Shown here piece by piece: positions 10,055-18,729 of a stretch of 64,000 nt of DNA (positions are counted from its first letter, which is position 1; every line of letters begins with the position of its first letter). The notes below the pieces were generated by a model. That model saw only the letters and a list, made by a program, of their open reading frames with translations. It searched no databases and was not told the origin of the DNA. The DNA lies in contig CAJXKA010000005.1 of NCBI GenBank assembly GCA_913055655.1, positions 1 through 64,000 on the forward strand, given 5' to 3'. The position numbers and the translations under genes were made by a program. This DNA comes from an uncultured Oceanospirillales bacterium (GTDB lineage Bacteria; Pseudomonadota; Gammaproteobacteria; Xanthomonadales; SZUA-36).

Positions 10055-10888
10055 ATGGAACAACTGGAATCCTGGTACGCCGACGCCGGCATCACCGATC
10101 TGCTGATCACGTTCGGCTTCAACCTGCTGATCGCGCTGGTCATCCTGTTCGTCGGCATGCGCCTGGCGCGCTGGTCACGAAAGTGGCTGGAGAAAGTGCT
10201 CCGCAAGCGCGAGATGGACGATATCCTCGTTGACTTCCTAGGCACCATCGCCTGGTCAATCGTGTTGGCTGTGACGGTCGTGGCCGCGCTCGACAAGATG
10301 GGCATTCCGGCCGCCTCGCTGGTGGCCGTCATGGGTGCCGCCGGCCTGGCCATCGGCCTGGCCATGAAGGACTCGCTGAGCAACTTCGCCGCCGGCGTGA
10401 TGATGGTGATCTTCCGGCCGTTCACGAAGGGTGACTTCGTCGAGGCCGGCGGGGAAGCGGGCACGGTGGACGAGATCTTCCTGGTCTCGACCCGCCTGGT
10501 GACGCCTGACAACAAGGAAGTCACCATCCCCAACGGCGTGGTCTGGAACCAGCCGATCACCAACTTCACCACGCGCGACACGCGCCGCATCGACATGGAG
10601 TTCGGCGTGGGCTACGGCGATGACCTGAAGGTGGCCGCCGAGATCCTGATGCGGGTCTGCACCGAGCATCCGAAGGTGCTGAAAGACCCGGCGCCGGTGG
10701 TGCTGATCACCGCGCTGGCCGATTCCAGCGTCAACTTCTGGGTCCGGCCGTGGACCGCAACCTCTGACTACTGGGTCGTGCGCGCGGAAATCATGGAAAA
10801 AGCCAAGGCCGAGCTGGAAGCCGCGGGCTGCAACATTCCCTTCCCGCAGCGCGACGTTCACATTCACGAAGTGAAAGAAGGAGAGTAA
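10055..10888 (+). CDS. mscS: Small-conductance mechanosensitive channel (MscS family)
   Basis: Protein of 277 residues, near the E. coli MscS length of 286. Three N-terminal membrane helices are visible (about 15-38, 58-80 and 84-115). The pore helix 'AAGLAIGLAMKDSLSNFAAGVMMVIFRPF' has the Gly/Ala packing of TM3. The beta domain with 'VTPDNKEVTIPNGVVWNQPITNFT' (the signature PN-x(n)-I-x-N block) and the alpha/beta C-terminal domain follow. Inner-membrane channel that opens on hypo-osmotic shock. The next gene, for the ferritin-like protein, starts six bases after its stop. Confidence 0.93.
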   Translation: MEQLESWYADAGITDLLITFGFNLLIALVILFVGMRLARWSRKWLEKVLRKREMDDILVDFLGTIAWSIVLAVTVVAALDKMGIPAASLVAVMGAAGLAIGLAMKDSLSNFAAGVMMVIFRPFTKGDFVEAGGEAGTVDEIFLVSTRLVTPDNKEVTIPNGVVWNQPITNFTTRDTRRIDMEFGVGYGDDLKVAAEILMRVCTEHPKVLKDPAPVVLITALADSSVNFWVRPWTATSDYWVVRAEIMEKAKAELEAAGCNIPFPQRDVHIHEVKEGE

Positions 10889-10894
10889 TCGCAC

Positions 10895-11188
10895 ATGGCT
10901 AACGAGGGCTATCACGAACCCGTCGAGGAACTCAGCGATGAGACCCGCGACATGCACCGCGCCATCATCTCGCTGATGGAAGAACTGGAAGCGGTGGACT
11001 GGTACCAGCAGCGCGTCGATGCCTGCAAGGACCCGGAACTGGCCAAGATCCTGGCCCACAACCGCGACGAAGAGAAGGAACACGCGGCCATGGTGCTGGA
11101 GTGGATCCGCCGCCGCGACCCGAAGTTCAGCGAAGAGATGAAAGACTACCTCTTCACCGAGGGCGAAATCGGGCACCACCACGATTGA
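10895..11188 (+). CDS. Encapsulated-ferritin-type (EncFtn) ferritin-like protein without a targeting tail
   Basis: Protein of 97 residues closely resembling Rhodospirillum rubrum EncFtn: HRAIISLMEELEAVDWYQQRVDA and ILAHNRDEEKEHAAMVLEWIRR. Allowing for an offset of two, the ferroxidase ligands Glu32, Glu62 and His65 are present as Glu30, Glu60 and His63; Glu29, Glu32 and Trp36 match entry-site residues. EncFtn forms an annular decamer that oxidises Fe2+ inside an encapsulin shell. Here the chain stops after '...DYLFTEGEIGHHHD', with no flexible linker or LTVGSLRR-like encapsulin-targeting peptide, and no encapsulin gene lies next to it. AAGGAGAG precedes the ATG. A strong terminator follows at 11214. 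Confidence 0.88.
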   Translation: MANEGYHEPVEELSDETRDMHRAIISLMEELEAVDWYQQRVDACKDPELAKILAHNRDEEKEHAAMVLEWIRRRDPKFSEEMKDYLFTEGEIGHHHD

Positions 11189-11213
11189 GCCGCGCCGCGC
11201 GCAAGGGGTCTGA

Positions 11214-11245
11214 ACGCCGCACCGGGAAACCGGGGCGGCGTTTTT
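11214..11245 (+). terminator. Intrinsic terminator after the ferritin-like gene
   Basis: Outer stem ACGCCGC (11214-11220) pairs with GCGGCGT (11235-11241). An inner CCGG stem closes a GAAA tetraloop, and TTTTT follows at 11241-11245. It should end the transcript running from the leucine genes or mscS through the ferritin-like gene. It lies just before the GTG start of the next gene. Confidence 0.85.
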
Positions 11246-11247
11246 CC

Positions 11248-13094
<1,847 letters not shown>

Positions 13095-13111
13095 GCCAGG
13101 AACCCGCGCAC

Positions 13112-13957
13112 ATGGAAAAACTGTCATCCACCGGTAGCTTCGGCGGCCGGGTCGAACGCTACAGGCACGCCAGCACCACGCTTAACTGCGACATGGAATT
13201 CGGCGTCTACCTGCCACCGCAGGCCGATGCCGGCCCCGTGCCGGTGCTGTGGTGGTTGTCCGGCCTGACCTGCACCGACGAGAACTTCATGCAAAAAGCC
13301 GGCGCCCAGCGCCTGGCCGCCGAACTCGGCATGGCGATTGTCTGCCCCGACACCAGCCCGCGCGGCACTGACCTGCCCGGCGAGCACGACGACTGGGATT
13401 TTGGCTCCGGTGCCGGTTTCTACGTCAATGCGACGCAGAAACCGTGGAGTGACCACTACCGCATGTACGACTACGTGACGAAGGAGCTGCCGGCCCTGGT
13501 GGAAGCGAACCTGCCAGTCACTGACCGGCGCGCCGTCAGCGGCCATTCGATGGGCGGACACGGCGCCCTGCTCTGCGCCCTGCGCGAGCCGGAACGCTAC
13601 GCCTCGGTCAGCGCTTTCGCGCCGATCTGCCACCCGTCCGACTGTCCGTGGGGCGTGAAGGCCTTCAGCCACTACCTGGGCGACGACCGCAACGACTGGC
13701 GCCCCTGGGACGCCACCCAGCTGCTCACCGACGTCGACATCCAGCTGCCCATCCTGATCGACCAGGGCGCCGACGACCCGTTCCTGGGCGAGCAGCTGAA
13801 ACCCGGCGCGCTGGAGCAGGCGGCGATCTGCGCCCACCACCCGCTGGAGATCAGGCTACGTGAAGGTTACGACCACTCGTACTTCTTCGTGGCCAGCTTC
13901 ATCGACGACCACCTGCGGCATCACGCCCGCGCGCTGGGGCTCATCGCGACCGACTGA
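13112..13957 (+). CDS. fghA: S-formylglutathione hydrolase
   Basis: Esterase-D-type alpha/beta hydrolase of 281 residues. The nucleophile is Ser146 in SGHSMGGHGAL; the acid is in 'LIDQGADDPFL' near 226 and the catalytic histidine in 'GYDHSYFFVASFIDDHL' near 258. 'LSGLTCTDENFMQKAGAQR' is a strong family block. It hydrolyses S-formylglutathione to formate and glutathione, completing the pathway begun by frmA 17 bases upstream. AGGA precedes the start. Repeat copy A begins 13 bases after the stop. Confidence 0.95.
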   Translation: MEKLSSTGSFGGRVERYRHASTTLNCDMEFGVYLPPQADAGPVPVLWWLSGLTCTDENFMQKAGAQRLAAELGMAIVCPDTSPRGTDLPGEHDDWDFGSGAGFYVNATQKPWSDHYRMYDYVTKELPALVEANLPVTDRRAVSGHSMGGHGALLCALREPERYASVSAFAPICHPSDCPWGVKAFSHYLGDDRNDWRPWDATQLLTDVDIQLPILIDQGADDPFLGEQLKPGALEQAAICAHHPLEIRLREGYDHSYFFVASFIDDHLRHHARALGLIATD

Positions 13958-13970
13958 ACGTCTTTTGCAG

Positions 13971-14084
13971 GGCCGGGCTCCGGTTGGGTGGGTTCAAGAC
14001 GCGCTCGAGTCCATCCTTGGATCGCTTGGACGCGGCCATCCATGGCCGCGTACAGTCTTGAACCCACCCAACCGGATCCCGGCC
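13971..14084 (+). repeat. Three-way-junction repeat, copy A
   Basis: Total 114 bp. Arms 13971-14000 and 14055-14084 are reverse complements at 29 of 30 positions. The 54-bp core (14001-14054) is shared with copies B-D. It holds hairpin 1 (GAGTCCATCCTTGGA...CTT) and hairpin 2 (GCGGCCATCCATGGCCGC). The arm sequence is specific to this locus. It lies 13 bases downstream of the fghA stop. The interval 14085-14240 between copies A and B has no gene. Confidence 0.9.
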
Positions 14085-14240
14085 TGAAACGGCGTTGCCA
14101 GCCGGGATGAATGCATCTTTAGGGGTGTAGTACAAATGAAAGTTGTTCGGCACCGATCGGGTGTTCGAGCAGATCCCTCAGCAAGCAATACACCACCCTG
14201 GCAATGCCTTGTTCTTGGCGGACCCACCGCGACACGCGTT

Positions 14241-14359
14241 CAGGCGCGGTTCCGGGTCGCTGTTTTCAGGACCGTACGCGGCCAGGGATGGCCGCGTCCG
14301 AGCGTTCCATGGACGGACTCGAGCGTGTCCTGAAAATAGCGACCCGGAACCGCGCCCTG
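14241..14359 (-). repeat. Three-way-junction repeat, copy B
   Basis: Total 119 bp, inverted relative to copy A. Arms 14241-14271 and 14328-14359 pair along their whole length except for one extra G and one G-T pair. The core 14272-14327 is the reverse complement of the copy A core with few changes. It ends exactly one base before the stop codon of the alkyltransferase-like gene on the minus strand. With copy A it forms a head-to-head pair separated by 156 bp. Confidence 0.9.
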
Positions 14360-14779
14360 CTACGCCGTCGACCCGGGTTCGCCCCAGAACAGGCAGTCGA
14401 GCGCGCCCTTGTAGCCGTAGCGGTCGAGGTCAATCTTGCCGTCGATGAAGACGACACCCTCTTCCTGCAGCAGGTTCTTCTGCTTCTGGTAACCATTGGA
14501 GTCGGGCGGGAATGAAATCTTGCCCTGGGCGTTGATGACGCGGTGCCAGGGGAGCTTCACGTCCCGCGGCGCCCGGCGCATCGCCTGGCTCACGCGCCGT
14601 GCCTGGCGCGGCAGGCCCGAAAGCCGGGCCACATCACCGTAAGTCAGTACATGCCCACGCGGAATATCCTGGACGACCTTCCACACCGCTTCCGCCCACT
14701 CACGATCAGGGCGAGTGGGCGCACTCGCCCCCGAATCAAGCTCGGTGTCGGCACTCACGTCGTTCATAAAGATGATCAA
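14360..14779 (-). CDS. atl: Alkyltransferase-like protein (MGMT fold, active-site Cys replaced by Trp)
   Basis: Protein of up to 139 residues with the MGMT C-terminal domain: 'IPRGHVLTYGDVARLSGLPRQARRVSQAMRR' contains the DNA-binding helix and arginine finger. The active-site PCHRV motif reads PWHRV here (Trp78), so it cannot remove alkyl groups. ATL proteins of this form bind O6-alkylguanine, flip it out and recruit nucleotide excision repair. The 120-130 residue size of the family fits. Starts at 14779 (MIIF) and 14767 (MNDV) are both possible, with no clear ribosome site. The gene ends against repeat copy B. Confidence 0.88.
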   Translation of the reverse strand: MIIFMNDVSADTELDSGASAPTRPDREWAEAVWKVVQDIPRGHVLTYGDVARLSGLPRQARRVSQAMRRAPRDVKLPWHRVINAQGKISFPPDSNGYQKQKNLLQEEGVVFIDGKIDLDRYGYKGALDCLFWGEPGSTA

Positions 14780-14842
14780 TACGGATATTTGATGGCTTGC
14801 ATTCTAACAGCGCAAAAGTGAAGTCCCCGTTAGTCGCCCACC

Positions 14843-15030
14843 GGACCTGCCAAACGCCCGCTCGATGCCCGCTGCCGTCGGGCATTTTTTCGACTGGCAA
14901 GGCGGAATGAGCGCCGTGTAGCAGCGCTACACAAGCGATTGACAACGCCGCCAGGCGAGAAAAGGGCCACGGCCCGAAGGGTTGCGGCGAAGCCGCAACA
15001 GAGGGCATCGAGAGGGCGTTTGGCAGGTCC
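14843..15030. mobile_element. MITE-like element with 28-bp terminal inverted repeats
   Basis: GGACCTGCCAAACGCCC... at 14843-14870 is the reverse complement of 15003-15030 except at one position. The 188-bp unit contains further perfect hairpins: GTGTAGC/GCTACAC, GTTGCGGC/GCCGCAAC and GGGCC/GGCCC. It encodes no protein. No target-site duplication is visible at the ends, so transposition is inferred from the repeat ends only; a structured RNA closed by the 28-bp stem is the alternative. Confidence 0.65.
14865..14890 (+). terminator. Terminator-like hairpin with T6, plus strand
   Basis: ATGCCCG (14865-14871) pairs with CGGGCAT (14879-14885) and is followed by TTTTTT (14885-14890). It overlaps the left terminal repeat of the MITE-like element, so it may belong to that element instead of ending a cellular transcript; no plus-strand gene precedes it. 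Confidence 0.5.
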
Positions 15031-15031
15031 C

Positions 15032-15064
15032 AAAAAAAGCGGGCCGGCTCCGAGCCGGCCCGCT
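15032..15064 (-). terminator. Strong intrinsic terminator, minus strand
   Basis: AGCGGGCCGGCTC (15038-15050) pairs with GAGCCGGCCCGCT (15052-15064). Seven T residues follow on the minus strand (A tract 15032-15038). It could end trmJ transcription about 380 bases downstream of the gene, or a separate RNA made from the gap. Confidence 0.8.
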
Positions 15065-15415
15065 GTCTTGCGCCGCCCTCTCGAGAAGGGAGAGGAACCC
15101 GGTGGGCGGCTATTCCCGGAAACGCCGACGCGCCAACGACGCGAAGGTCCACCGTTTCCGGCAAAGGGAGTCGTCTGAGGGCCCACACAGGGGACGAGGT
15201 GGGTAACCAAAACGCGAGCAGGGGAAAGACGCGGTACCGAACCCGGACGCACCCGGGCTGAAGGGAGGCCAAAAATTCTTGCGAACTCGAACCATTTCCG
15301 TGGTTCCTGCCGCTACCGATGGCAGCGGTGTCTTCCCTGACTCACTCCCTGACCAAACCGTAGCAGATGCGGCGCTGAAATCAAACTCAAAGAATCATCT
15401 TTGTGGCGGCGGGCG
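15065..15415 (-). other. Structured gap between trmJ and a terminator; possible small RNA
   Basis: No convincing protein is encoded in this 350-base gap. On the minus strand there is a possible promoter: -35 TTGATT and extended -10 TGCTACGGT, 16-base spacer (plus coordinates 15379-15384 and 15357-15362). The following stretch has several hairpins, including CCGGAAACG/CGTTTCCGG (15116-15161) and CCCAC/GTGGG, and ends at the terminator at 15032. A transcript of about 315 nt would result. I compared it by eye with RNase P RNA, tmRNA, 6S and 4.5S RNA and did not find their conserved blocks. Confidence 0.3.
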
Positions 15416-16231
15416 TCAGCGATGATCGCCGGGGTCGCCCTTGGCTTCGCGCTGTGCCGCGGCCAGGATACCGCGCAGGATATTCATCTCGTTCTGGTCC
15501 GGCCGGGCCCGGTTGAACAGGCGTCGCAACCGCATCATCAGGCGCTTGGGCTGGTCGGGGTTGAGGAAGCGGATATCCAGAAGTGTCTGTTCCAGGTGCT
15601 CGTAGAAGCGCTCCATCTGCACGGCATCCACGGGGGCCCAGTCCAGCGGGGCACGTTCGATGCTGGTGTCGTCCAGCGCCGCCATGCGCAGTTCGTAGGA
15701 CACCACCTGCACGGCCTGGGCCAGGTTCAATGAGCCGAAGTCCGGGTTGGTCTCGATGTGGACCAGCTGGTGGCAGCGCTGGATCTCCTCGTTGGTCAGG
15801 CCCCAGGCCTCGCGACCGAACAGGATGGCGACATCGCCGGACTCCTCGCCAACGGTTTCGGCCAGTGACTCGACCGCGGCGCGGCGCACGTCCATCTGCG
15901 GCATCGACAGGCTGCGCAGGCGGGCGCTGGTGCCCATGACGAGCCGGCAGCCCTCCAGGGCACCTTCGAGGTCATCGTGAACCTTCGCGGTGTGCAGCAG
16001 GTCCGCCGCGCCGGAGGCCAGCGCGGTGGCGTCGGCGCTGGGAAACGTCGCTTCCGGGGCCACCAGGTGCAGCTGCGACAGGCCCATGACCTTCATGGCG
16101 CGGGCGGCCGCGCCGATGTTGCCGGGGTGGGTGGTGTGGATCAGCACGATGCGCACACGGGCCAGGCGCTCTGCCGCCTGCGCTGCCGTTCTGGTATCCT
16201 GTGCCGCCCTGTCGTCGAGTGTTTGTTTCAT
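15416..16231 (-). CDS. trmJ: tRNA (cytidine/uridine-2'-O-)-methyltransferase TrmJ
   Basis: SPOUT-family methyltransferase that adds 2'-O-methyl to position 32 of tRNA anticodon loops. Family blocks are RIVLIHTTHPGNIGAAARAMKVMGL near the N-terminus, 'GTSARLRSLSMPQMD', and the knot segment 'ALLFGREAWGLTNEE' (here VAILFGREAWGLTNEEI) with SLNLAQAVQVVSYE. From ATG 16231 the product has 271 residues; a GTG nearer the conserved core is another possible start, and a longer open frame to 16330 is rejected because it would run over suhB. trmJ and suhB diverge as in E. coli, and their start codons overlap within one CATG. Confidence 0.92.
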   Translation of the reverse strand: MKQTLDDRAAQDTRTAAQAAERLARVRIVLIHTTHPGNIGAAARAMKVMGLSQLHLVAPEATFPSADATALASGAADLLHTAKVHDDLEGALEGCRLVMGTSARLRSLSMPQMDVRRAAVESLAETVGEESGDVAILFGREAWGLTNEEIQRCHQLVHIETNPDFGSLNLAQAVQVVSYELRMAALDDTSIERAPLDWAPVDAVQMERFYEHLEQTLLDIRFLNPDQPKRLMMRLRRLFNRARPDQNEMNILRGILAAAQREAKGDPGDHR

Positions 16232-17027
16232 GGCCCATCCCGCGATAAATGTTGCCACCCAGGCCGCCCACGCCGCAGGCGAGCTGATGCGCCGGAATAT
16301 GCGCAACCTGGATTCGGTTCCGGTCGCCAAAAAGGCCCGTCACGACTACGTCAGTGAAGTCGACCAGGCCTGCGAGGACGTGATTGTAAGGGAAATCCGC
16401 AAGTACTATCCCGATCACGCCATCCTGGGCGAGGAAGGCGGCATGCAGGGCGAATCCGACCACGTCTGGATCATCGACCCGCTGGACGGCACCAGCAACT
16501 ACCTGCAGGGCATCCCGCATTTCGCGGTGTCCATCGCCTTGCAGGTGAACGGCCGGACCGAGCACGGGCTGATCTACGACCCGATGCGCGACGAGCTGTT
16601 CACGGCCAGCCGCGGCAAGGGCGCCTACCTGGACCAGCGCCGCATCCGCGTCTCGCAGCGCAAGACGCTGGATGACGCGATCATCTCCACGGCTTTCCCG
16701 TTCCGGCAGCGCGAACTGATGCCGATGTACACGAAGATGTTCTCTTCGGTGTTCCGGAAAATCCAGGACGTGCGCCGCGCCGGCGCCGCCGCGCTGGATC
16801 TCGCCTGGACCGCCGCCGGACGCCTGGATGGCTATTTCGAGATTGGCACATCGGCCTGGGACGTGGCCGCGGGCGCCCTGCTGGTTCGCGAAGCAGGCGG
16901 CGTGTGCACGGATTTCGACGGGCGCGACAGGCTGGAGGACTCCGGCAACGTGATCGCCGCGCCGTTCAAGCTGATGACGCCGCTGCGGCAACTGATCGAG
17001 CCCGCCTGGGCCGAGTCGAAAAAGTAA
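16230..17027 (+). CDS. suhB: Inositol-1-monophosphatase family protein SuhB
   Basis: Protein of 265 residues with the complete metal site: Glu68-Glu69 (GEEGG), Asp83 and Asp86 in IIDPLDGTSNY, and WDVAAGALLVREAGG near residue 210. It hydrolyses inositol-1-phosphate and related sugar phosphates; in E. coli SuhB also joins the rRNA antitermination complex. The ATG at 16230 shares bases with the trmJ start on the other strand. A TATCCT sequence at 16195-16200 could be its -10. The next gene (SDR) starts four bases after its stop. Confidence 0.93.
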   Translation: MAHPAINVATQAAHAAGELMRRNMRNLDSVPVAKKARHDYVSEVDQACEDVIVREIRKYYPDHAILGEEGGMQGESDHVWIIDPLDGTSNYLQGIPHFAVSIALQVNGRTEHGLIYDPMRDELFTASRGKGAYLDQRRIRVSQRKTLDDAIISTAFPFRQRELMPMYTKMFSSVFRKIQDVRRAGAAALDLAWTAAGRLDGYFEIGTSAWDVAAGALLVREAGGVCTDFDGRDRLEDSGNVIAAPFKLMTPLRQLIEPAWAESKK

Positions 17028-17031
17028 TCCC

Positions 17032-17796
17032 GTGAGCGCAACCGATCCGCGTTTCTCCCTCGCCGGCAAACGGGTGCTGGTCACCGGGGCCTCGAGCGGT
17101 TTCGGCGCGCATTTTGCCGATGTGCTGGCCGCGGCCGGCGCCGACCTGGTGCTGGCGGCGCGGCGGGTCGACAAGCTGGAACAGACGGCTGACGCCGTTC
17201 GCACGCACGGTCGTCAGGCACACGTGGCCGCGATGGACGTCTCCGATCCTGACAGCGTGGTCGTCGCGTTCGCCGACATGCCGCGCCCGGACGTCGTCAT
17301 CAACAACGCCGGCATCAACCGTGTGGGCACCACCGAAAGCCTCTCGTCGGACGACTGGGACGCGGTGCTGGATACCAACCTGAAAGGGGTGTTCATGGTC
17401 GCGCAGCAGGCGATTCGCGGCTGGCTGGAAGCGGGCACCGGCGGCAACATCATCAACATCGCCTCCATCCTGGGCCTGCGGGTCAGCCTGCAGCTGCCGG
17501 CGTATAGCGCCTCGAAAGCCGCCGTGGTGCAGCTGACCAAATCGATTGCCGTGGACTACGCCCGCCAGGGCATCCGCTGCAATGCGATCTGCCCAGGCTA
17601 TTTCGAGACCGACCTTAACCGCGAGTGGCTGAACTCGGAGGCCGGCCAGCGCCAGGTGCGGCGTGTACCCACGGGCCGGACCGGCCTGTTGCCGGAACTG
17701 GATGGCCCGCTGCTGTTGCTGGCGTCAGACGCGTCCAGCTACATCAATGGCGCCATCATTCCCGTGGACGGCGCCCACCTCTGCTCACCCCTGTAA
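17032..17796 (+). CDS. SDR family oxidoreductase
   Basis: Protein of 254 residues from GTG 17032. It is a classical SDR: cofactor motif TGASSGFG near residues 19-26, NNAGINRVG near 90, catalytic Ser in '[11 protein letters not shown]', and Tyr-Lys in '[42 protein letters not shown]'. The C-terminus '[22 protein letters not shown]' is usual for the 3-oxoacyl-ACP reductase / gluconate 5-dehydrogenase group. The substrate is not known. It follows suhB closely and its 3' end overlaps that of etfA by 12 bases. Confidence 0.85.
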   Translation: MSATDPRFSLAGKRVLVTGASSGFGAHFADVLAAAGADLVLAARRVDKLEQTADAVRTHGRQAHVAAMDVSDPDSVVVAFADMPRPDVVINNAGINRVGTTESLSSDDWDAVLDTNLKGVFMVAQQAIRGWLEAGTGGNIINIASILGLRVSLQLPAYSASKAAVVQLTKSIAVDYARQGIRCNAICPGYFETDLNREWLNSEAGQRQVRRVPTGRTGLLPELDGPLLLLASDASSYINGAIIPVDGAHLCSPL

Positions 17797-18729
17797 GGCT
17801 TCTCGCAGCGCCGGCACGGCTTCGAACAGGTCGGCCACCAGGCCGATGTCCGCGATTTCGAAGATCGGCGCGTCCGGGTCCTTGTTGATCGCCACGATCG
17901 TACCCGCGTCCTTGATGCCCGTCAGGTGCTGGATGGCGCCCGAGATGCCCGCGGCGATGTACAGGTCCGGCGCGATGATTTTGCCGGTCTGGCCGACCTG
18001 CAGGTCGTTCGCCACGTAACCGGCGTCGACCGCGGCGCGCGAGGCGCCGACAGCGGCACCCAGCGTGTCGGCCAGGCCATACAGCACATCGAAGTTCTCG
18101 GCACTGCCGAGGGCGCGACCGCCGGAGACCACCCGTGACGCGGTCTGCAGGTCTGGCCGGTCGGACGCCGAGCTCTCCAGGCCCACGAACCGCGTATGCG
18201 TCGGCAGGTCGACATCCAGTGTCACCGACTCCACCCGGGCTTCGCCGCCGCCAGGCGCGGCCGCGAACGAGGCCGTCCTCACCGTCGCCACCACCGTTTC
18301 TTCACCCGGCGCGGTGACGGTGACAATGGCATTGCCCGCGTAGACCGGCCGGCGGAACTGGCGTTCGCCCAGGAGTTCCATGATGTCGCTCAGCTGATCC
18401 ACGTCGAGCAGGGCCGCCACGCGAGGCAGCAGGTCCTTGCCGTACGTGGTGGACGGCGCCAGCACGTGCGTGTAATCACCCGCCAGGGCCGCCACCTGGG
18501 GCGCCAGCACCGCGGCCAGCGCGTGTTCATTGGCCGGGTGTTCGGCCACCTTCACGGCGTCGACACCCTGGATGGCCGCGGCTTGCCCGCCCAGCGCCTG
18601 GCCGTCGACGGCAAAGACCACCACGTCCACCTGTGCATCCGGCAGCGCTGTCGCGCAGGTCACGCATTTCGCCGTGCTCGGATTCAGCGTGGCGCCATCA
18701 TGTTCCGCAATCACCAGTACCCGGGCCAT
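17785..18729 (-). CDS. etfA: Electron transfer flavoprotein alpha subunit
   Basis: Protein of 314 residues. The N-terminal domain begins [19 protein letters not shown]. The C-terminal FAD-binding domain shows '[67 protein letters not shown]', the strongest ETF-alpha signature. With EtfB it takes electrons from acyl-CoA dehydrogenases and gives them to ETF:ubiquinone oxidoreductase. Its start overlaps the etfB stop (TGATG). It is the last gene of the minus-strand acyl-CoA operon that begins at 25691. Confidence 0.96.
   Translation of the reverse strand: MARVLVIAEHDGATLNPSTAKCVTCATALPDAQVDVVVFAVDGQALGGQAAAIQGVDAVKVAEHPANEHALAAVLAPQVAALAGDYTHVLAPSTTYGKDLLPRVAALLDVDQLSDIMELLGERQFRRPVYAGNAIVTVTAPGEETVVATVRTASFAAAPGGGEARVESVTLDVDLPTHTRFVGLESSASDRPDLQTASRVVSGGRALGSAENFDVLYGLADTLGAAVGASRAAVDAGYVANDLQVGQTGKIIAPDLYIAAGISGAIQHLTGIKDAGTIVAINKDPDAPIFEIADIGLVADLFEAVPALREALQG

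Noticed and set aside
13971-14359. CRISPR array or integron attC sites
   Set aside because: There are only two units per locus, in opposite orientation, with no regular spacers and no cas or integrase gene. The core does not show attC R/L boxes.
14736-15272. Open frame of 178 codons on the minus strand through the repeat region
   Set aside because: It runs through the 28-bp inverted repeats, the hairpins and the strong minus-strand terminator; a coding gene would not be expected to contain its own terminator, and the translation shows no fold.
15032-15390. 6S RNA, RNase P RNA, tmRNA or SRP RNA gene
   Set aside because: The conserved blocks of these RNAs that I could check by eye were not found; only a generic structured-RNA possibility is kept.
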